Shown here: positions 8,022-17,244 of the stretch, one piece after another
Layout: the number at the start of each line of letters is the position of its first letter
How positions within the stretch are numbered: position 1 is the first letter of the stretch
DNA from: Runella zeae DSM 19591
GTDB taxonomy: Bacteria > Bacteroidota > Bacteroidia > Cytophagales > Spirosomataceae
Length of the DNA stretch: 64,000 bases
Direction of reading: 5' to 3'
Assembly: GCF_000423565.1 (NCBI RefSeq)
Contig: NZ_AUIF01000017.1
Location: 1-64,000, forward strand
Program-made: the position numbers and the translations under genes
Notes under the pieces: model-generated
Database searches by the model: none
Told to the model about the DNA's origin: nothing
Seen by the model: the letters and a program-made list of their open reading frames with translations, nothing else

Positions 8022-9380
8022 ATGGCAAAAGTAATTACTATTAAAAAAGGTTATAATATAAAGCTAAATGGCGTAGCTGAAAACATAACCTCCTCCCTTG
8101 ACCTCCCCAATTTAATCGCTATTAAGCCTCATGATTTTCCGATGCTTATCCCCAAGCTTTCTGTAGAAGTAGGGCAGGAAATATTGGCAGGTCATCCACT
8201 TTTTTATGATAAAAACAACCCCGTCATTCGTCTTCCTTCGCCAGTAAGTGGCGAAGTGGTGGAAATTGTCAGAGGTGAAAAAAGGCGAATTTTAGAAATT
8301 CGAATTTTGCCCGACAAAATACCCAAATATATTTCCTTTCCCTCTCCCAACCTTAAAGAAGCTGCGCGAGAGTCAATCATAGACCTATTATTAGAAAGTG
8401 GCTGCTGGAGTTATATTCGTCAGCGCCCTTACTGCTTCATCGCCAATCCTACTGATATTCCTAAAGCTATTTTTGTGTCTTGTTTCGACACGGCTCCCCT
8501 TGCTCCCGATTTGGGATATATTATCGAACAAGAACGCGCCAATTTTCAACTAGGAATTGAAGTTTTGGACAAACTTTCCAACGGCCATCTTCACATTTCA
8601 ATTCACGATTCGACAAAAGAGAAAATTTCAGAAAGTGACTTTCAGAGACTTTCTCACCATAAAATACATCATTTTAGAGGTCCTCATCCCGCCGGCAATG
8701 TAGGTATTCAGATACACCATATTGCTCCTATTCAGAAAGGAGAAATTGTGTGGTATGTTCATCCGCAAGATGTGATTATTATTGGGCGTTTGTTCAGCGA
8801 AGGGCGCTATCGCGCTCACAGAACGGTCGCATTTACAGGAAGTGGGGTGGTTCATCCACACTATTTTAGAGTTATGACGGGTCAAAAGTTAAGCACTATC
8901 TTAGAGTACCAACTCCGTGAGGGCAGCTATCGTATTATACAAGGTAATATCCTTACAGGAAAGCAATCTAGCAGCGACGATTTTCTTTCTTTTTATGAAA
9001 ACCAGCTAACTATTGTCCCTGAAGGAAACGAGCCTCAATTTTTGGGGTGGCTTCTTCCAGGCCTTCATAAGCTTAGTCTCTCTCGCACTTTTCTGTCGTG
9101 GCTTACCCCCAATCGTAGCTATAATCTGAATACCAATACCAACGGTGAAGAACGCGCCTTTGTCATGACAGGGCAATACGACAAAGTACTTCCCATGAAT
9201 ATCTATCCGGTACATTTGCTCAAAGCTATTATGGCCAAAGACATCGAACGCATGGAAGATTTGGGGATATACGAAGTATCGGAAGAAGATTTTGCGCTCT
9301 GTGAGTTTGTGTGTACTTCCAAAATTGACGTACAACGTATTATTAAAGAAGGCCTCGATTATATCCGCAGTGAAGGATAG
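8022..9380 (+). CDS. nqrA: Na+-translocating NADH:quinone oxidoreductase subunit A
   Basis: Soluble, membrane-associated subunit A of the sodium-pumping Na+-NQR complex. The 452-aa product starts MAKVITIKKGYNIKLNG. The family segment LPSPVSGEVVEIVRGEKR, a barrel-sandwich hybrid domain, is near residue 70, and GRYRAHRTVAFTGSG lies in the middle. The start at 8022 was chosen because the in-frame 22 codons upstream are low-complexity AT-rich sequence. First gene of nqrABCDEF-apbE; nqrB follows with the reading frame open across the junction. Confidence 0.95.
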   Translation: MAKVITIKKGYNIKLNGVAENITSSLDLPNLIAIKPHDFPMLIPKLSVEVGQEILAGHPLFYDKNNPVIRLPSPVSGEVVEIVRGEKRRILEIRILPDKIPKYISFPSPNLKEAARESIIDLLLESGCWSYIRQRPYCFIANPTDIPKAIFVSCFDTAPLAPDLGYIIEQERANFQLGIEVLDKLSNGHLHISIHDSTKEKISESDFQRLSHHKIHHFRGPHPAGNVGIQIHHIAPIQKGEIVWYVHPQDVIIIGRLFSEGRYRAHRTVAFTGSGVVHPHYFRVMTGQKLSTILEYQLREGSYRIIQGNILTGKQSSSDDFLSFYENQLTIVPEGNEPQFLGWLLPGLHKLSLSRTFLSWLTPNRSYNLNTNTNGEERAFVMTGQYDKVLPMNIYPVHLLKAIMAKDIERMEDLGIYEVSEEDFALCEFVCTSKIDVQRIIKEGLDYIRSEG

Positions 9381-9417
9381 TGACTTAGATAATGTTCAAC
9401 CTCTACTCTCGTTTAGT

Positions 9418-10575
9418 GTGAAAATAGCTCAAAATCTCATAAAATCCGTAAAACCACATTTTGGGAAAGGGGGGCGATTTGAAAAATTCCACCCCGCCTT
9501 TGATGCGCTCGAAACGTTTTTGTTTGTACCAGCCCATACTACAGCTAGTGGGGTACACATACGCGACGCGATTGACCTCAAGCGAACCATGTTTACGGTT
9601 ATTATTGCATTGGTACCCACCCTACTCTTTGGAATGTGGAATGTAGGTTATCAGCATCACCTTGCTTATGGCGTACAAGTATCAATGATGGATAATTTTT
9701 TATTTGGTTTTTGGAAAGTTCTCCCCATCATTGTGGTCTCTTATACGGTAGGGCTAGGGGTAGAGTTTATTTTTGCTATTATTCGCAATCACCAAGTCAG
9801 CGAGGGATACCTTGTTACGGGGCTACTGATTCCGCTTACCATGCCCGTCACGATTCCGCTCTGGATGGTGGCACTTGCGGCTATTTTCTGCACCGTATTA
9901 GGCAAAGAAATTTTTGGGGGCACTGGCATGAATTTCATGAACCCTGCTTTATTGGCGCGGGCCTTTTTATTCTTTGCTTTTCCAGCGTATATGTCTGGCG
10001 ATATCTGGACCGATTTATCACCCGAAACCGGACATTCGCTTGTTGATGCCTATTCAGGTGCTACCAATCTCGTTGCTTTTGATACTGACTTCACAAAAAT
10101 GGGGTCGGTATCTGATATGTTTTGGGGATTTGAACAGGGTTCTATCGGAGAGACAAGCACGTTTGCATGTCTGATTGGCGCTTTTATTCTTATTGTTACT
10201 GGCATTGGCAGTTGGCAAATCATCGTCTCTTGCTTTGTGGGGGCATTGTTGATGGGGCTGGTACTCAATGGCCTCGCGCCAGTCGACATCCCTACCCACC
10301 CTATGCACACTCCCGCCTACTATCATTGGCTGATGGGAGGGTTTGCATTTGGGGCTGTATATATGGCTACTGACCCCGTCAGTGCAGCACATACCGAAGT
10401 AGGTAAATGGATATACGGTTTACTTATTGGGATATTTACGGTTATCCTAAGAGTCTTTAATCCTGCATACCCAGAAGGAGTTATGTTGAGCATTTTATTG
10501 ATGAATGTTTTCGCTCCTTTGATTGACCATATTGTAATAGAACAACACATCAAAAATCGCAAGAAACGTGCATAG
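9418..10575 (+). CDS. nqrB: Na+-NQR subunit B (membrane, FMN-carrying)
   Basis: NqrB carries covalent FMN and riboflavin and forms part of the Na+ channel. I place the start at GTG 9418, which gives VKIAQNLIKSVKPHFGKGG; that length matches the usual MKxLRNLLDKIxPHFxKGG beginning. An alternative GTG at 9370 would overlap the nqrA stop. The 385-aa protein has about ten membrane helices and the flavinylation motif YSGATNL, whose Thr takes FMN through a phosphoester bond. The C-terminal TDPVSAAHTEVGKWIYG stretch is conserved. The nqrC start overlaps its end by eight bases. Confidence 0.94.
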   Translation: MKIAQNLIKSVKPHFGKGGRFEKFHPAFDALETFLFVPAHTTASGVHIRDAIDLKRTMFTVIIALVPTLLFGMWNVGYQHHLAYGVQVSMMDNFLFGFWKVLPIIVVSYTVGLGVEFIFAIIRNHQVSEGYLVTGLLIPLTMPVTIPLWMVALAAIFCTVLGKEIFGGTGMNFMNPALLARAFLFFAFPAYMSGDIWTDLSPETGHSLVDAYSGATNLVAFDTDFTKMGSVSDMFWGFEQGSIGETSTFACLIGAFILIVTGIGSWQIIVSCFVGALLMGLVLNGLAPVDIPTHPMHTPAYYHWLMGGFAFGAVYMATDPVSAAHTEVGKWIYGLLIGIFTVILRVFNPAYPEGVMLSILLMNVFAPLIDHIVIEQHIKNRKKRA

Positions 10576-11299
10576 CAATCGATATACTCTCATATATGCC
10601 GGTGTATTATCCATCATCACGGCGATTGTACTGACTGTAGCTGCCGAAGGGCTAAAGCCTGCCCAAGTGGCCAACATCGCTCTCGATAAGAAATCTAACA
10701 TCTTGAAAGCGGTGCGTTTATCTTTTACAAAGGGGCAAGAAATTGAAAATGCCTATGCCAAAGGTATTCAGGAAGTTGTATTAAATAGTGCGGGAGAAAT
10801 ATTGACGGGACTAAAAATCAACGATATTGATTTAAAAAAAGAACTCTCTAAACCTGTCAAAGACCGACACCTTCCTTTATATATCTATACAGCACAAGAC
10901 TCCCGCAAATATTACATTGTTCCGTTGAGAGGAGTAGGGTTGTGGGGGCCAATATGGGGCTATATCTCTCTTCAAGATGACCTAAATACCGTCTACGGTG
11001 CTTTTTTTGACCATAAAAGCGAAACCCCCGGCTTAGGTGCTGAAATCGCCGAAATCCCATTTCAACAACAATTTCAAGGAAAAAAAATCATCTCTGAGCA
11101 AGGGCAGTTTGTATCCGTAAACGTGGTCAAAAAAACGGATAAACTAAACCTCAGCGACGAACATCGCGTAGATGCTATCTCAGGGGGGACCATTACCTCC
11201 AAAGGCACTGATGCCATGCTCAAAAATTGCACAGCCCCCTATTTAGCTTATTTTGAAAAAATCAAAAACGAATCACCATCAAATCAACAAGCACCATGA
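10568..11299 (+). CDS. nqrC: Na+-NQR subunit C (FMN-carrying)
   Basis: NqrC has one N-terminal membrane helix (about 6-26) and a periplasmic FMN-binding domain. The flavinylation site is seen as DAISGGTITSKG near the C-terminus; the second Thr position is the FMN ligand in the family, with SGGT in place of the commoner SGAT. The GLWGPIWGYISL and ETPGLGAEI segments are conserved. The start codon is GTG at 10568, overlapping nqrB by eight bases; no better start exists. The length, 243 aa, is usual. Confidence 0.93.
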   Translation: MHSNRYTLIYAGVLSIITAIVLTVAAEGLKPAQVANIALDKKSNILKAVRLSFTKGQEIENAYAKGIQEVVLNSAGEILTGLKINDIDLKKELSKPVKDRHLPLYIYTAQDSRKYYIVPLRGVGLWGPIWGYISLQDDLNTVYGAFFDHKSETPGLGAEIAEIPFQQQFQGKKIISEQGQFVSVNVVKKTDKLNLSDEHRVDAISGGTITSKGTDAMLKNCTAPYLAYFEKIKNESPSNQQAP

Positions 11300-11976
11300 G
11301 CACCGAAACTTCAGCTAGCTTGGCTACTCAGGAGACAAAAAAGGAGGGATTGTTGTCGAAAAAAAATATTCAAATTTTACGCGACCCTCTGGATGATACC
11401 AACCCTGTCACGGTACAGATATTAGGCGTATGCTCGGCTTTGGCGGTGACCGTCCAAGTGAAGCCTGCGCTTATCATGGCTTTGGGGGTGACTGTGGTTA
11501 CGGCTTTTTCTAATCTTATTATTTCTCTCATTCGAAATTCTATCCCAAACCGTATTCGAATCATTGTGCAGCTTATCGTAGTAGCAATGCTCGTCACGAT
11601 TGTGGATCAAGTATTAAAAGCCTATCTATTTGATGTCAGCAAAAAGCTATCCGTATTTGTGGGCTTGATTATTACCAATTGTATCGTTATGGGACGTCTA
11701 GAAGCTTTTGCGCTTGCCCAAAAACCTTGGCCTTCGTTTTTGGACGGCATTGGCAATGGGCTTGGGTATGGGATTATATTGGTGGTAGTAGCTTTTGTTC
11801 GGGAGTTGCTAGGGTCGGGTTCGGTATTTGGTATCAAAGTCGTTCCTCAATGGTTATACGATATGGGTTATGTCAACAATGGCCTCATGATGCTCCCTCC
11901 CGCTGCTTTATTTTTGATTGGAATCTATATTTGGTGGCAACGAAGCCGCAACAAAAACCTTATCAATGCCTCCTAA
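11296..11976 (+). CDS. nqrD: Na+-NQR subunit D
   Basis: Hydrophobic subunit D (226 aa, six membrane helices), which together with NqrE binds a 2Fe-2S cluster within the membrane. The conserved segments IQILGVCSALAVTVQVKPA, ITNCIVMGRLEAFAL and GFVRELLGSG-like FVRELLGSG are present; the Cys in ITNC is the cluster ligand. The start ATG overlaps the nqrC stop as ATGA. A 30-residue charged N-terminal extension precedes the family region. Confidence 0.93.
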   Translation: MSTETSASLATQETKKEGLLSKKNIQILRDPLDDTNPVTVQILGVCSALAVTVQVKPALIMALGVTVVTAFSNLIISLIRNSIPNRIRIIVQLIVVAMLVTIVDQVLKAYLFDVSKKLSVFVGLIITNCIVMGRLEAFALAQKPWPSFLDGIGNGLGYGIILVVVAFVRELLGSGSVFGIKVVPQWLYDMGYVNNGLMMLPPAALFLIGIYIWWQRSRNKNLINAS

Positions 11977-12021
11977 TTCGGTGATTACTAGAGATATATT
12001 TACTCATAAAACTAAGTAAGT

Positions 12022-12636
12022 ATGCAAAACCTAATCAATATCTTAATCAAGACCATATTTGTCGAAAATGTCATTTTTGCCTTTTTTTTGGGAATGTGTT
12101 CATTTTTGGCGGTGTCTAAGAAAATAAAAACGGCCTTTGGGCTAGGGTTAGCAGTGGTGTTTGTGATGCTCCTTACCACCCCGCTCAACTACCTTATTCT
12201 ACGCTATATGCTTCAAGAAGGAGCATTGAGTTGGATACATCCTTCTTTGGCTTCGGTAGATTTAACATTTCTTTCGTTTATTTTATTCATATCCACTATT
12301 GCAGGGGCGGTACAATTGGTAGAGATGGTTGTTGAAAAATTCATGCCCGGTTTGTACAATTCTCTTGGCATATTTTTACCGCTCATTACGGTCAATTGTT
12401 CCATTTTAGGAGCTTCTTTATTCATGCAAGAACGCGAGTATAATTTTGCCGAAACTACCGCTTTCTCTCTCGGCGCGGGTATTGGCTTTTTCTTAGCGAT
12501 TGTATTGCTTGCAGCCATTCGCGAACGCCTACGGTATTCCAATATTCCTGCACCTTTGCAAGGATTAGGGATTGCGATGATTATCACCGCCTTGATGGGG
12601 CTTGCTTTTTTAAGTTTTTCAGGAATTCAACTCTAA
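12022..12636 (+). CDS. nqrE: Na+-NQR subunit E
   Basis: Hydrophobic subunit E, homologous to NqrD in inverted topology, 204 aa with six helices. FVENVIFAFFLGMCSFLAV near the N-terminus and LITVNCSILGASLFMQER contain the cysteines that ligate the intramembrane 2Fe-2S centre. It sits 45 bases after nqrD and six bases before nqrF, consistent with one transcript. Confidence 0.94.
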   Translation: MQNLINILIKTIFVENVIFAFFLGMCSFLAVSKKIKTAFGLGLAVVFVMLLTTPLNYLILRYMLQEGALSWIHPSLASVDLTFLSFILFISTIAGAVQLVEMVVEKFMPGLYNSLGIFLPLITVNCSILGASLFMQEREYNFAETTAFSLGAGIGFFLAIVLLAAIRERLRYSNIPAPLQGLGIAMIITALMGLAFLSFSGIQL

Positions 12637-12642
12637 CACCCT

Positions 12643-13893
12643 ATGCTGCCCGTACTTTCTGCCAGTGTTGTTGTCTTTATTCTAGTGATTTTGTTGTTTG
12701 CATTCCTTATTTTGACGGCCAAGAATCGATTATTGCCCCAAAAGGATGTGGCTATTATCATCAACGGCAACCAAGACACTCCCCTCATTGTCAAACCCGG
12801 TTCCTCTTTGCTGTCAACCTTAGCTGCACAAAATCTCTTTTTAGCCTCCGCTTGTGGTGGCGGAGGCACCTGCGCCATGTGCAAATGCCAAGTATTTGAG
12901 GGGGGCGGCGAGGTATTGCCCACCGAAACCAATCACCTCAACCGCCGACAAGTAAACGAGAAGATAAGGCTTGCTTGCCAAGTCAAGGTCAAAGATGATA
13001 TGGAAATCAGAATCCCCGACGAAGTTTTTGGGATTAAGAAATGGGAGTGTACGGTAATTTCAAACGAAAATGTATCTACTTATATCAAAGAGTTTGTGGT
13101 AAAACTGCCTGAAGGTGAACTGCTTAAGTTTAAATCAGGAGATTATATACAAGTGGACGTCCCCTCTACTATGATTGACTTCAAAACCCAGCTTTATCAG
13201 ATTCCCGAGCGCTTTAAAGACGAATACGATAAGTTTAAGATTTGGGATTTGAAAACCAAAATCGATGAGCCGCTTTTTAGGGCGTATTCGATGGCCAACC
13301 ACCCCGCCGAAGGCAACATCATTATGCTCAATATTCGATTGGCTACTCCTCCTTGGGATAGAACTCGCAATGCCTTTATGGATGTAAACCCTGGGGCTTG
13401 TTCTTCGTATGTTTTTTCACGAAAACCCGGTGATAAAGTCACCATAAGTGGTCCCTATGGCGAATTTCATATCAAAAATACTGAAAAAGAAATGATCTAT
13501 ATCGGAGGTGGTGCTGGAATGGCTCCCCTTCGTTCTCACGTTTTTCATTTATTTCATACCCTCCAATCGGGACGTAAAGTATCTTATTGGTACGGTGCGC
13601 GCAGCAAAAGAGAAATATTTTATGAAGAAGATTTCAGGGCGATAGAACGGCAGTTTCCTAATTTTCGGTTTGAAATTGCGCTGTCTATTCCTTTGCCCGA
13701 AGACAATTGGGAAGGTTATGTAGGGTTTATTCATGAAGTCGTAAAAAACGAATATTTGGATAGTCATGAAGCCCCTGAAGACATCGAATACTACTTGTGT
13801 GGCCCACCTATGATGCTATCGGCCGTACAAAATATGCTCGACAATCTTGGAGTGGCTAGAGAAAATATTGCTTTCGACGATTTTGGTAGTTAA
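12643..13893 (+). CDS. nqrF: Na+-NQR subunit F (NADH-oxidising, 2Fe-2S and FAD)
   Basis: NqrF is the electron entry point. One N-terminal membrane helix (about 5-27) is followed by a ferredoxin domain with Cys71, Cys77, Cys80 and Cys112 as 2Fe-2S ligands (ACGGGGTCAMC), then an FAD domain with RAYSMANHP. The NADH domain has GGGAGMAPLRSH and the terminal CGPPMM motif. The length of 416 aa is normal and all ligands are intact. Confidence 0.96.
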   Translation: MLPVLSASVVVFILVILLFAFLILTAKNRLLPQKDVAIIINGNQDTPLIVKPGSSLLSTLAAQNLFLASACGGGGTCAMCKCQVFEGGGEVLPTETNHLNRRQVNEKIRLACQVKVKDDMEIRIPDEVFGIKKWECTVISNENVSTYIKEFVVKLPEGELLKFKSGDYIQVDVPSTMIDFKTQLYQIPERFKDEYDKFKIWDLKTKIDEPLFRAYSMANHPAEGNIIMLNIRLATPPWDRTRNAFMDVNPGACSSYVFSRKPGDKVTISGPYGEFHIKNTEKEMIYIGGGAGMAPLRSHVFHLFHTLQSGRKVSYWYGARSKREIFYEEDFRAIERQFPNFRFEIALSIPLPEDNWEGYVGFIHEVVKNEYLDSHEAPEDIEYYLCGPPMMLSAVQNMLDNLGVARENIAFDDFGS

Positions 13894-13895
13894 GC

Positions 13896-14873
13896 ATGAA
13901 AAGTTTGCAGAGGGGTATTTTGTTTATCAGTTTTTGGGTAAGTAGCTGCCAACAATCACCTACTTTCACTACTTTGGAAGGAGAGGCTCAAGGAACTACC
14001 TTTAAAATCGTGTATGAAAGTACGGAAGATTTTTCGCACTCTATCGATAGCCTTTTTAGAGTCATAGACCATAGTATGTCGCTCTGGGACAGTACTTCTA
14101 TTCTACGCGCTGTCAATACCAATCACCCCTCCATAAAAGTTGATTATCATTTTGAAAAAGTGTTCGAAAAATCGCAGTCTATATCCCAAATCACCGATGG
14201 AGCTTTTGACATTACGGTGGGACCTTTGGTAAAAGCATGGGGATTTAGCTATAAAAAAGGAATGCCTTTTCCTGCCCAAACTACACTCGATAGCCTTCGA
14301 CGATTGATAGGTTATCAGTCGGTGCAACTTAAAAATGGGGTAGTTCAGAAGCAAAACCCACGAACCGAAATCGATTTTAATGCTATCGCTCAAGGATACA
14401 CGGTAGATGTAATGGCAGGCTTTTTGGAAGCTAAAGGTATTAAAAACTATCTGGTTGAAATAGGAGGTGAAGTGCGTGCTTTAGGACATAGCCAACACGG
14501 CAAAATATGGCAAGTAGGGATCGACAAACCTATTTCGGATCCTGATAATCAACGACAACTCCAAGCTATTGTCGCTTTAAATGGCAAAGCCTTGGCTACG
14601 TCGGGAAGTTATCGAAAGTTTGTGGTGCGGAATGGGCACAAATTCAGTCATGCTATCGACCCCAAAACTGGTACCCCTATTACTCACAATTTGCTAAGTG
14701 TCAGTGTGATTGCAGATGATTGTATGACTGCCGATGCCTTCGCTACTGCTTTTTTGGTGATGGGATTAGAAGCTGCAAAAAAAATAGCTCCCAATCAAAA
14801 TTTAGAGTTTTACGGTATTTATACTACCACAGACGGTACATTTCAAACTTACCATACTTCAGGTTTTTTTTAA
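13896..14873 (+). CDS. apbE: FAD:protein FMN transferase (ApbE), lipoprotein
   Basis: ApbE attaches FMN to the Thr residues of NqrB and NqrC. The 325-aa protein has a lipoprotein signal ending in VSSC at about residue 18, then LEGEAQGTTFKI. The family motifs DFNAIAQGYTVD and VEIGGEVRALG are present, as is the C-terminal SVSVIADDCMTADAFAT with metal-binding Asp residues. It begins two bases after the nqrF stop, so the flavin-loading enzyme is made with its target complex. Confidence 0.95.
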   Translation: MKSLQRGILFISFWVSSCQQSPTFTTLEGEAQGTTFKIVYESTEDFSHSIDSLFRVIDHSMSLWDSTSILRAVNTNHPSIKVDYHFEKVFEKSQSISQITDGAFDITVGPLVKAWGFSYKKGMPFPAQTTLDSLRRLIGYQSVQLKNGVVQKQNPRTEIDFNAIAQGYTVDVMAGFLEAKGIKNYLVEIGGEVRALGHSQHGKIWQVGIDKPISDPDNQRQLQAIVALNGKALATSGSYRKFVVRNGHKFSHAIDPKTGTPITHNLLSVSVIADDCMTADAFATAFLVMGLEAAKKIAPNQNLEFYGIYTTTDGTFQTYHTSGFF

Positions 14874-14900
14874 TACCCCCTTCTTCACACTGAGGTAGGT

Positions 14901-15089
14901 TCAAGATTGATTGCTACAGGCTTCTCCTGATTTTTTTCCACAAACACCACACACAATTCCATCTTTTTGTAAAAACGGGTTATTGTTGGCACAGCTGCCT
15001 TTAAATTCGCCATTTTTGACAAAAATCAATCTCACGCCCAACAATAGCACACTTATAATCACTACCAAAACGGCTAAAACCAAAAGCAT
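14901..15089 (-). CDS. nqrM: Na+-NQR maturation protein NqrM
   Basis: A 62-aa protein with one N-terminal membrane helix (about 1-22) and a cysteine-rich tail: GSCANNNPFLQKDGIVCGVC followed by GKKSGEAC. This is the NqrM (DUF539) pattern, needed in known systems to build the intramembrane iron centre of NqrD/NqrE. It is convergent with apbE and ends 28 bases from it, so in this genome it is not part of the nqr transcript. Its upstream region is shared with the CBS-protein gene and holds a long inverted repeat. Confidence 0.88.
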   Translation of the reverse strand: MLLVLAVLVVIISVLLLGVRLIFVKNGEFKGSCANNNPFLQKDGIVCGVCGKKSGEACSNQS

Positions 15090-15123
15090 AACTATATCTC
15101 TTTTTTAATGACAATTGATCAAA

Positions 15124-15176
15124 TAAATATTTACAAATATAATGATATTTTTCATATATTTATTTGTAAATATTTA
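15124..15176. promoter_or_regulatory. 16-bp perfect inverted repeat between nqrM and the CBS gene
   Basis: TAAATATTTACAAATA (15124-15139) is repeated in perfect inversion at 15161-15176, separated by 21 bases. Each arm contains an internal ATTTnnAAAT half-palindrome. It lies in the divergent promoter region of nqrM and the CBS-protein gene. An operator for a dimeric regulator is more likely than a terminator because there is no T-run and both neighbours point away. Confidence 0.5.
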
Positions 15177-15236
15177 ATATTGTTTATATATTCGTCTATG
15201 TCTATTTGATGCTAACTCACTAAATATGAAAAGATT

Positions 15237-15671
15237 ATGAAATCTGTTAAAAAATTGCTCGCAGACAAAGCTCAGTCCTATGTCTGGAGTGTTTCGTCTG
15301 ACAATACTGTCATAGATGCCCTGCACTTAATGGCCGAAAAAAACATCGGTGCTGTAGTAGTAATCGACAACAATCAGCTCGTAGGGATATTTTCTGAGCG
15401 AGATTATGCACGAAAAGGAATCATCAAAGGGCGAAAAGCCAAAAGCACTCCTATTGCAGAAGTCATGACTTCAAGGGTATTTACGGTAAGTCCTGATACA
15501 GACATCAAAGAGTGTATGAAACTTTTTAGTGAGAAAAAATTCCGCCACCTCCCTGTCGTAGAAGATGACCAAGTGATTGGGATATTGAGTATTGGTGATA
15601 TTGTAAATTCAATCATGAAAGAACAAGTAGATCATATCCAGTTTCTTGAAAGTTATATTACGAATGCCTAA
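15237..15671 (+). CDS. Two-CBS-domain protein
   Basis: A 144-aa protein made of one Bateman pair: CBS1 (about 8-65, NIGAVVVIDNNQLVGIFSER) and CBS2 (about 75-130, FRHLPVVEDDQVIGILSIGD). Such pairs bind adenine nucleotides and act as energy-state sensors. No fused effector domain is present. The gene ends 37 bases before nhaD and shares its direction, so a role in tuning the antiporter is possible but is an inference. Confidence 0.85.
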   Translation: MKSVKKLLADKAQSYVWSVSSDNTVIDALHLMAEKNIGAVVVIDNNQLVGIFSERDYARKGIIKGRKAKSTPIAEVMTSRVFTVSPDTDIKECMKLFSEKKFRHLPVVEDDQVIGILSIGDIVNSIMKEQVDHIQFLESYITNA

Positions 15672-15708
15672 TTTTCGGCCCAATTCCCAACCTCTCTAAT
15701 TTTCTATC

Positions 15709-17016
15709 ATGATTATTTTACTGACGGCCGTATTCATCTTAGGGTACGTGCTTATTGCGCTTGAGCATCCTCTCAAGATCGACAAAGCAGCCTCCGCTTT
15801 ATTGACGGGGGTTTTTTGTTGGGTCATACTACTCATTGGATATGACTACATGCCCGCCTTCCAAGGAACTAACGGAGATGCTCACGAGACGCTCAATGAA
15901 TCCCTCTTCGAGCATTTGGGGGAAATCGCTGGTATTCTTTTCTTTCTACTTGGAGCGATGACTATCGTAGAGTTGGTAGATGTGCACGATGGATTTAAGG
16001 TAATTACAGATCGCATCTCTACTACCAATCGTGTCACTCTATTGTGGATTATTTCTTGGATAACATTCTTTTTATCAGCGGCCTTAGACAACATGACCAC
16101 GGCTATCATCATGTGTGCTTTGCTTCGGCGGATTATTAAAGACAAGGAAAATATCTGGTTTTTTGGGGGCTTTGTGATTTTAGCAGCCAATGCCGGGGGA
16201 GCATGGTCGCCGATTGGAGATGTGACTACCATTATGTTGTGGATTGGCGGACAAGTAACTACTTTGAGTGTTATAAAAACCCTGATTCTGCCGTCGGCGG
16301 TTAGTCTTCTCACGCCTTTGTTAATAGCCTCTTATACTTTGCGCGGGCATATAGAAACCCCTAAAATAACCGAAAAAGAAAAAAAAGCTCATGCTCATAC
16401 TACACCGCTAGAACGTAATTTAATGTTTGTACTAGGGGGCTTAGGATTACTCTCCGTACCAGTGTTCAAAGCCCTTACTCACTATCCACCTTATATGGGA
16501 ATATTGCTAGCGGTGGGGCTTCTATGGTATTTTACTGAATTTTTGCATCGTCATAAAGAACCCGAATACAAACAAGGCTATTCGGTAGCGGCGATGTTGC
16601 ACCGTATTGATACACCCAGTATTTTGTTTTTTCTAGGGATTTTGTTGGCAGTAGGTGCCCTCAATACTTCGGGGCATCTTCGTTTGATGGCTACTTATTT
16701 AAACCAAACTTTCGGGAGTATTTATTTGATTAATGCCCTCATTGGGTTATTGTCGGCGATTGTAGATAATGTACCTTTGGTAGCAGCCGCTATGGGAATG
16801 TACCCTATTTCGACCTATGCACCCGACCATGATTTTTGGAATTTGTTGGCCTATTGTGCTGGTACGGGCGGCAGTATTCTGATTATTGGCTCGGCGGCAG
16901 GCGTAGCTTCTATGAGTATCCTAAAAATTGATTTTTTATGGTATCTCAAACGAATCTCAGGATATGGATTGGCAGGATATTTGGCCGGAATCGGCGTTTA
17001 TTATTTAACGCATTAG
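15709..17016 (+). CDS. nhaD: NhaD-type Na+/H+ antiporter
   Basis: A 435-aa ion-transporter-superfamily protein with about eleven helices. The segment LDNMTTAIIMCALLRRI and the later AIVDNVPLVAAAMGMYP carry the Asp-Asn-polar motifs of NhaD, and ILAANAGGAWSPIGDVTTIM is the highly conserved central motif of this family. It would extrude or exchange Na+ in the same membrane where Na+-NQR pumps it, closing a sodium cycle. Arsenite permeases are related but lack the GGAWSPIGDVTT signature. Confidence 0.9.
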   Translation: MIILLTAVFILGYVLIALEHPLKIDKAASALLTGVFCWVILLIGYDYMPAFQGTNGDAHETLNESLFEHLGEIAGILFFLLGAMTIVELVDVHDGFKVITDRISTTNRVTLLWIISWITFFLSAALDNMTTAIIMCALLRRIIKDKENIWFFGGFVILAANAGGAWSPIGDVTTIMLWIGGQVTTLSVIKTLILPSAVSLLTPLLIASYTLRGHIETPKITEKEKKAHAHTTPLERNLMFVLGGLGLLSVPVFKALTHYPPYMGILLAVGLLWYFTEFLHRHKEPEYKQGYSVAAMLHRIDTPSILFFLGILLAVGALNTSGHLRLMATYLNQTFGSIYLINALIGLLSAIVDNVPLVAAAMGMYPISTYAPDHDFWNLLAYCAGTGGSILIIGSAAGVASMSILKIDFLWYLKRISGYGLAGYLAGIGVYYLTH

Positions 17017-17166
17017 ATGAAATTCACTACTTAGCTATAGGCGGCGATAAGCTTATAGCTAAAAAAGTTTCAATAGAATGACTTATCGTTGTGTTGATTT
17101 GAGAATTCCCCTTTCTAGAAATGCCTATCATTAAATGATTTTATTTTAAAAAAATATAGAGGTTAT

Positions 17167-17192
17167 GCAACGTTGCGAATCGAATTAGCATC
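17167..17192 (+). promoter_or_regulatory. Candidate ECF-sigma promoter (GCAAC - 17 bp - CATC)
   Basis: GCAAC at 17167-17171, part of the palindrome GCAACGTTGC, is followed after 17 bases by CATCTTTC beginning at 17189. This resembles the AAC / CGTC-type -35/-10 pairs used by ECF sigma factors and lies about 50 bases before the ATG at 17245. No TAnnTTTG box is seen here. The link to the sigma factor at 1455-2054 is speculative. Confidence 0.35.
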
Positions 17193-17244
17193 TTTCTAAA
17201 AAATCACCAACAATTTCATCCTCTCATTTATAAATTTACAGCTC

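Noticed and set aside
9292-9420. Possible programmed frameshift or fusion between nqrA and nqrB because the nqrB frame is open far into nqrA
   Set aside because: The GTG at 9418 gives exactly the family N-terminus, and nqrA has a normal end at 9380; the upstream open frame is chance.
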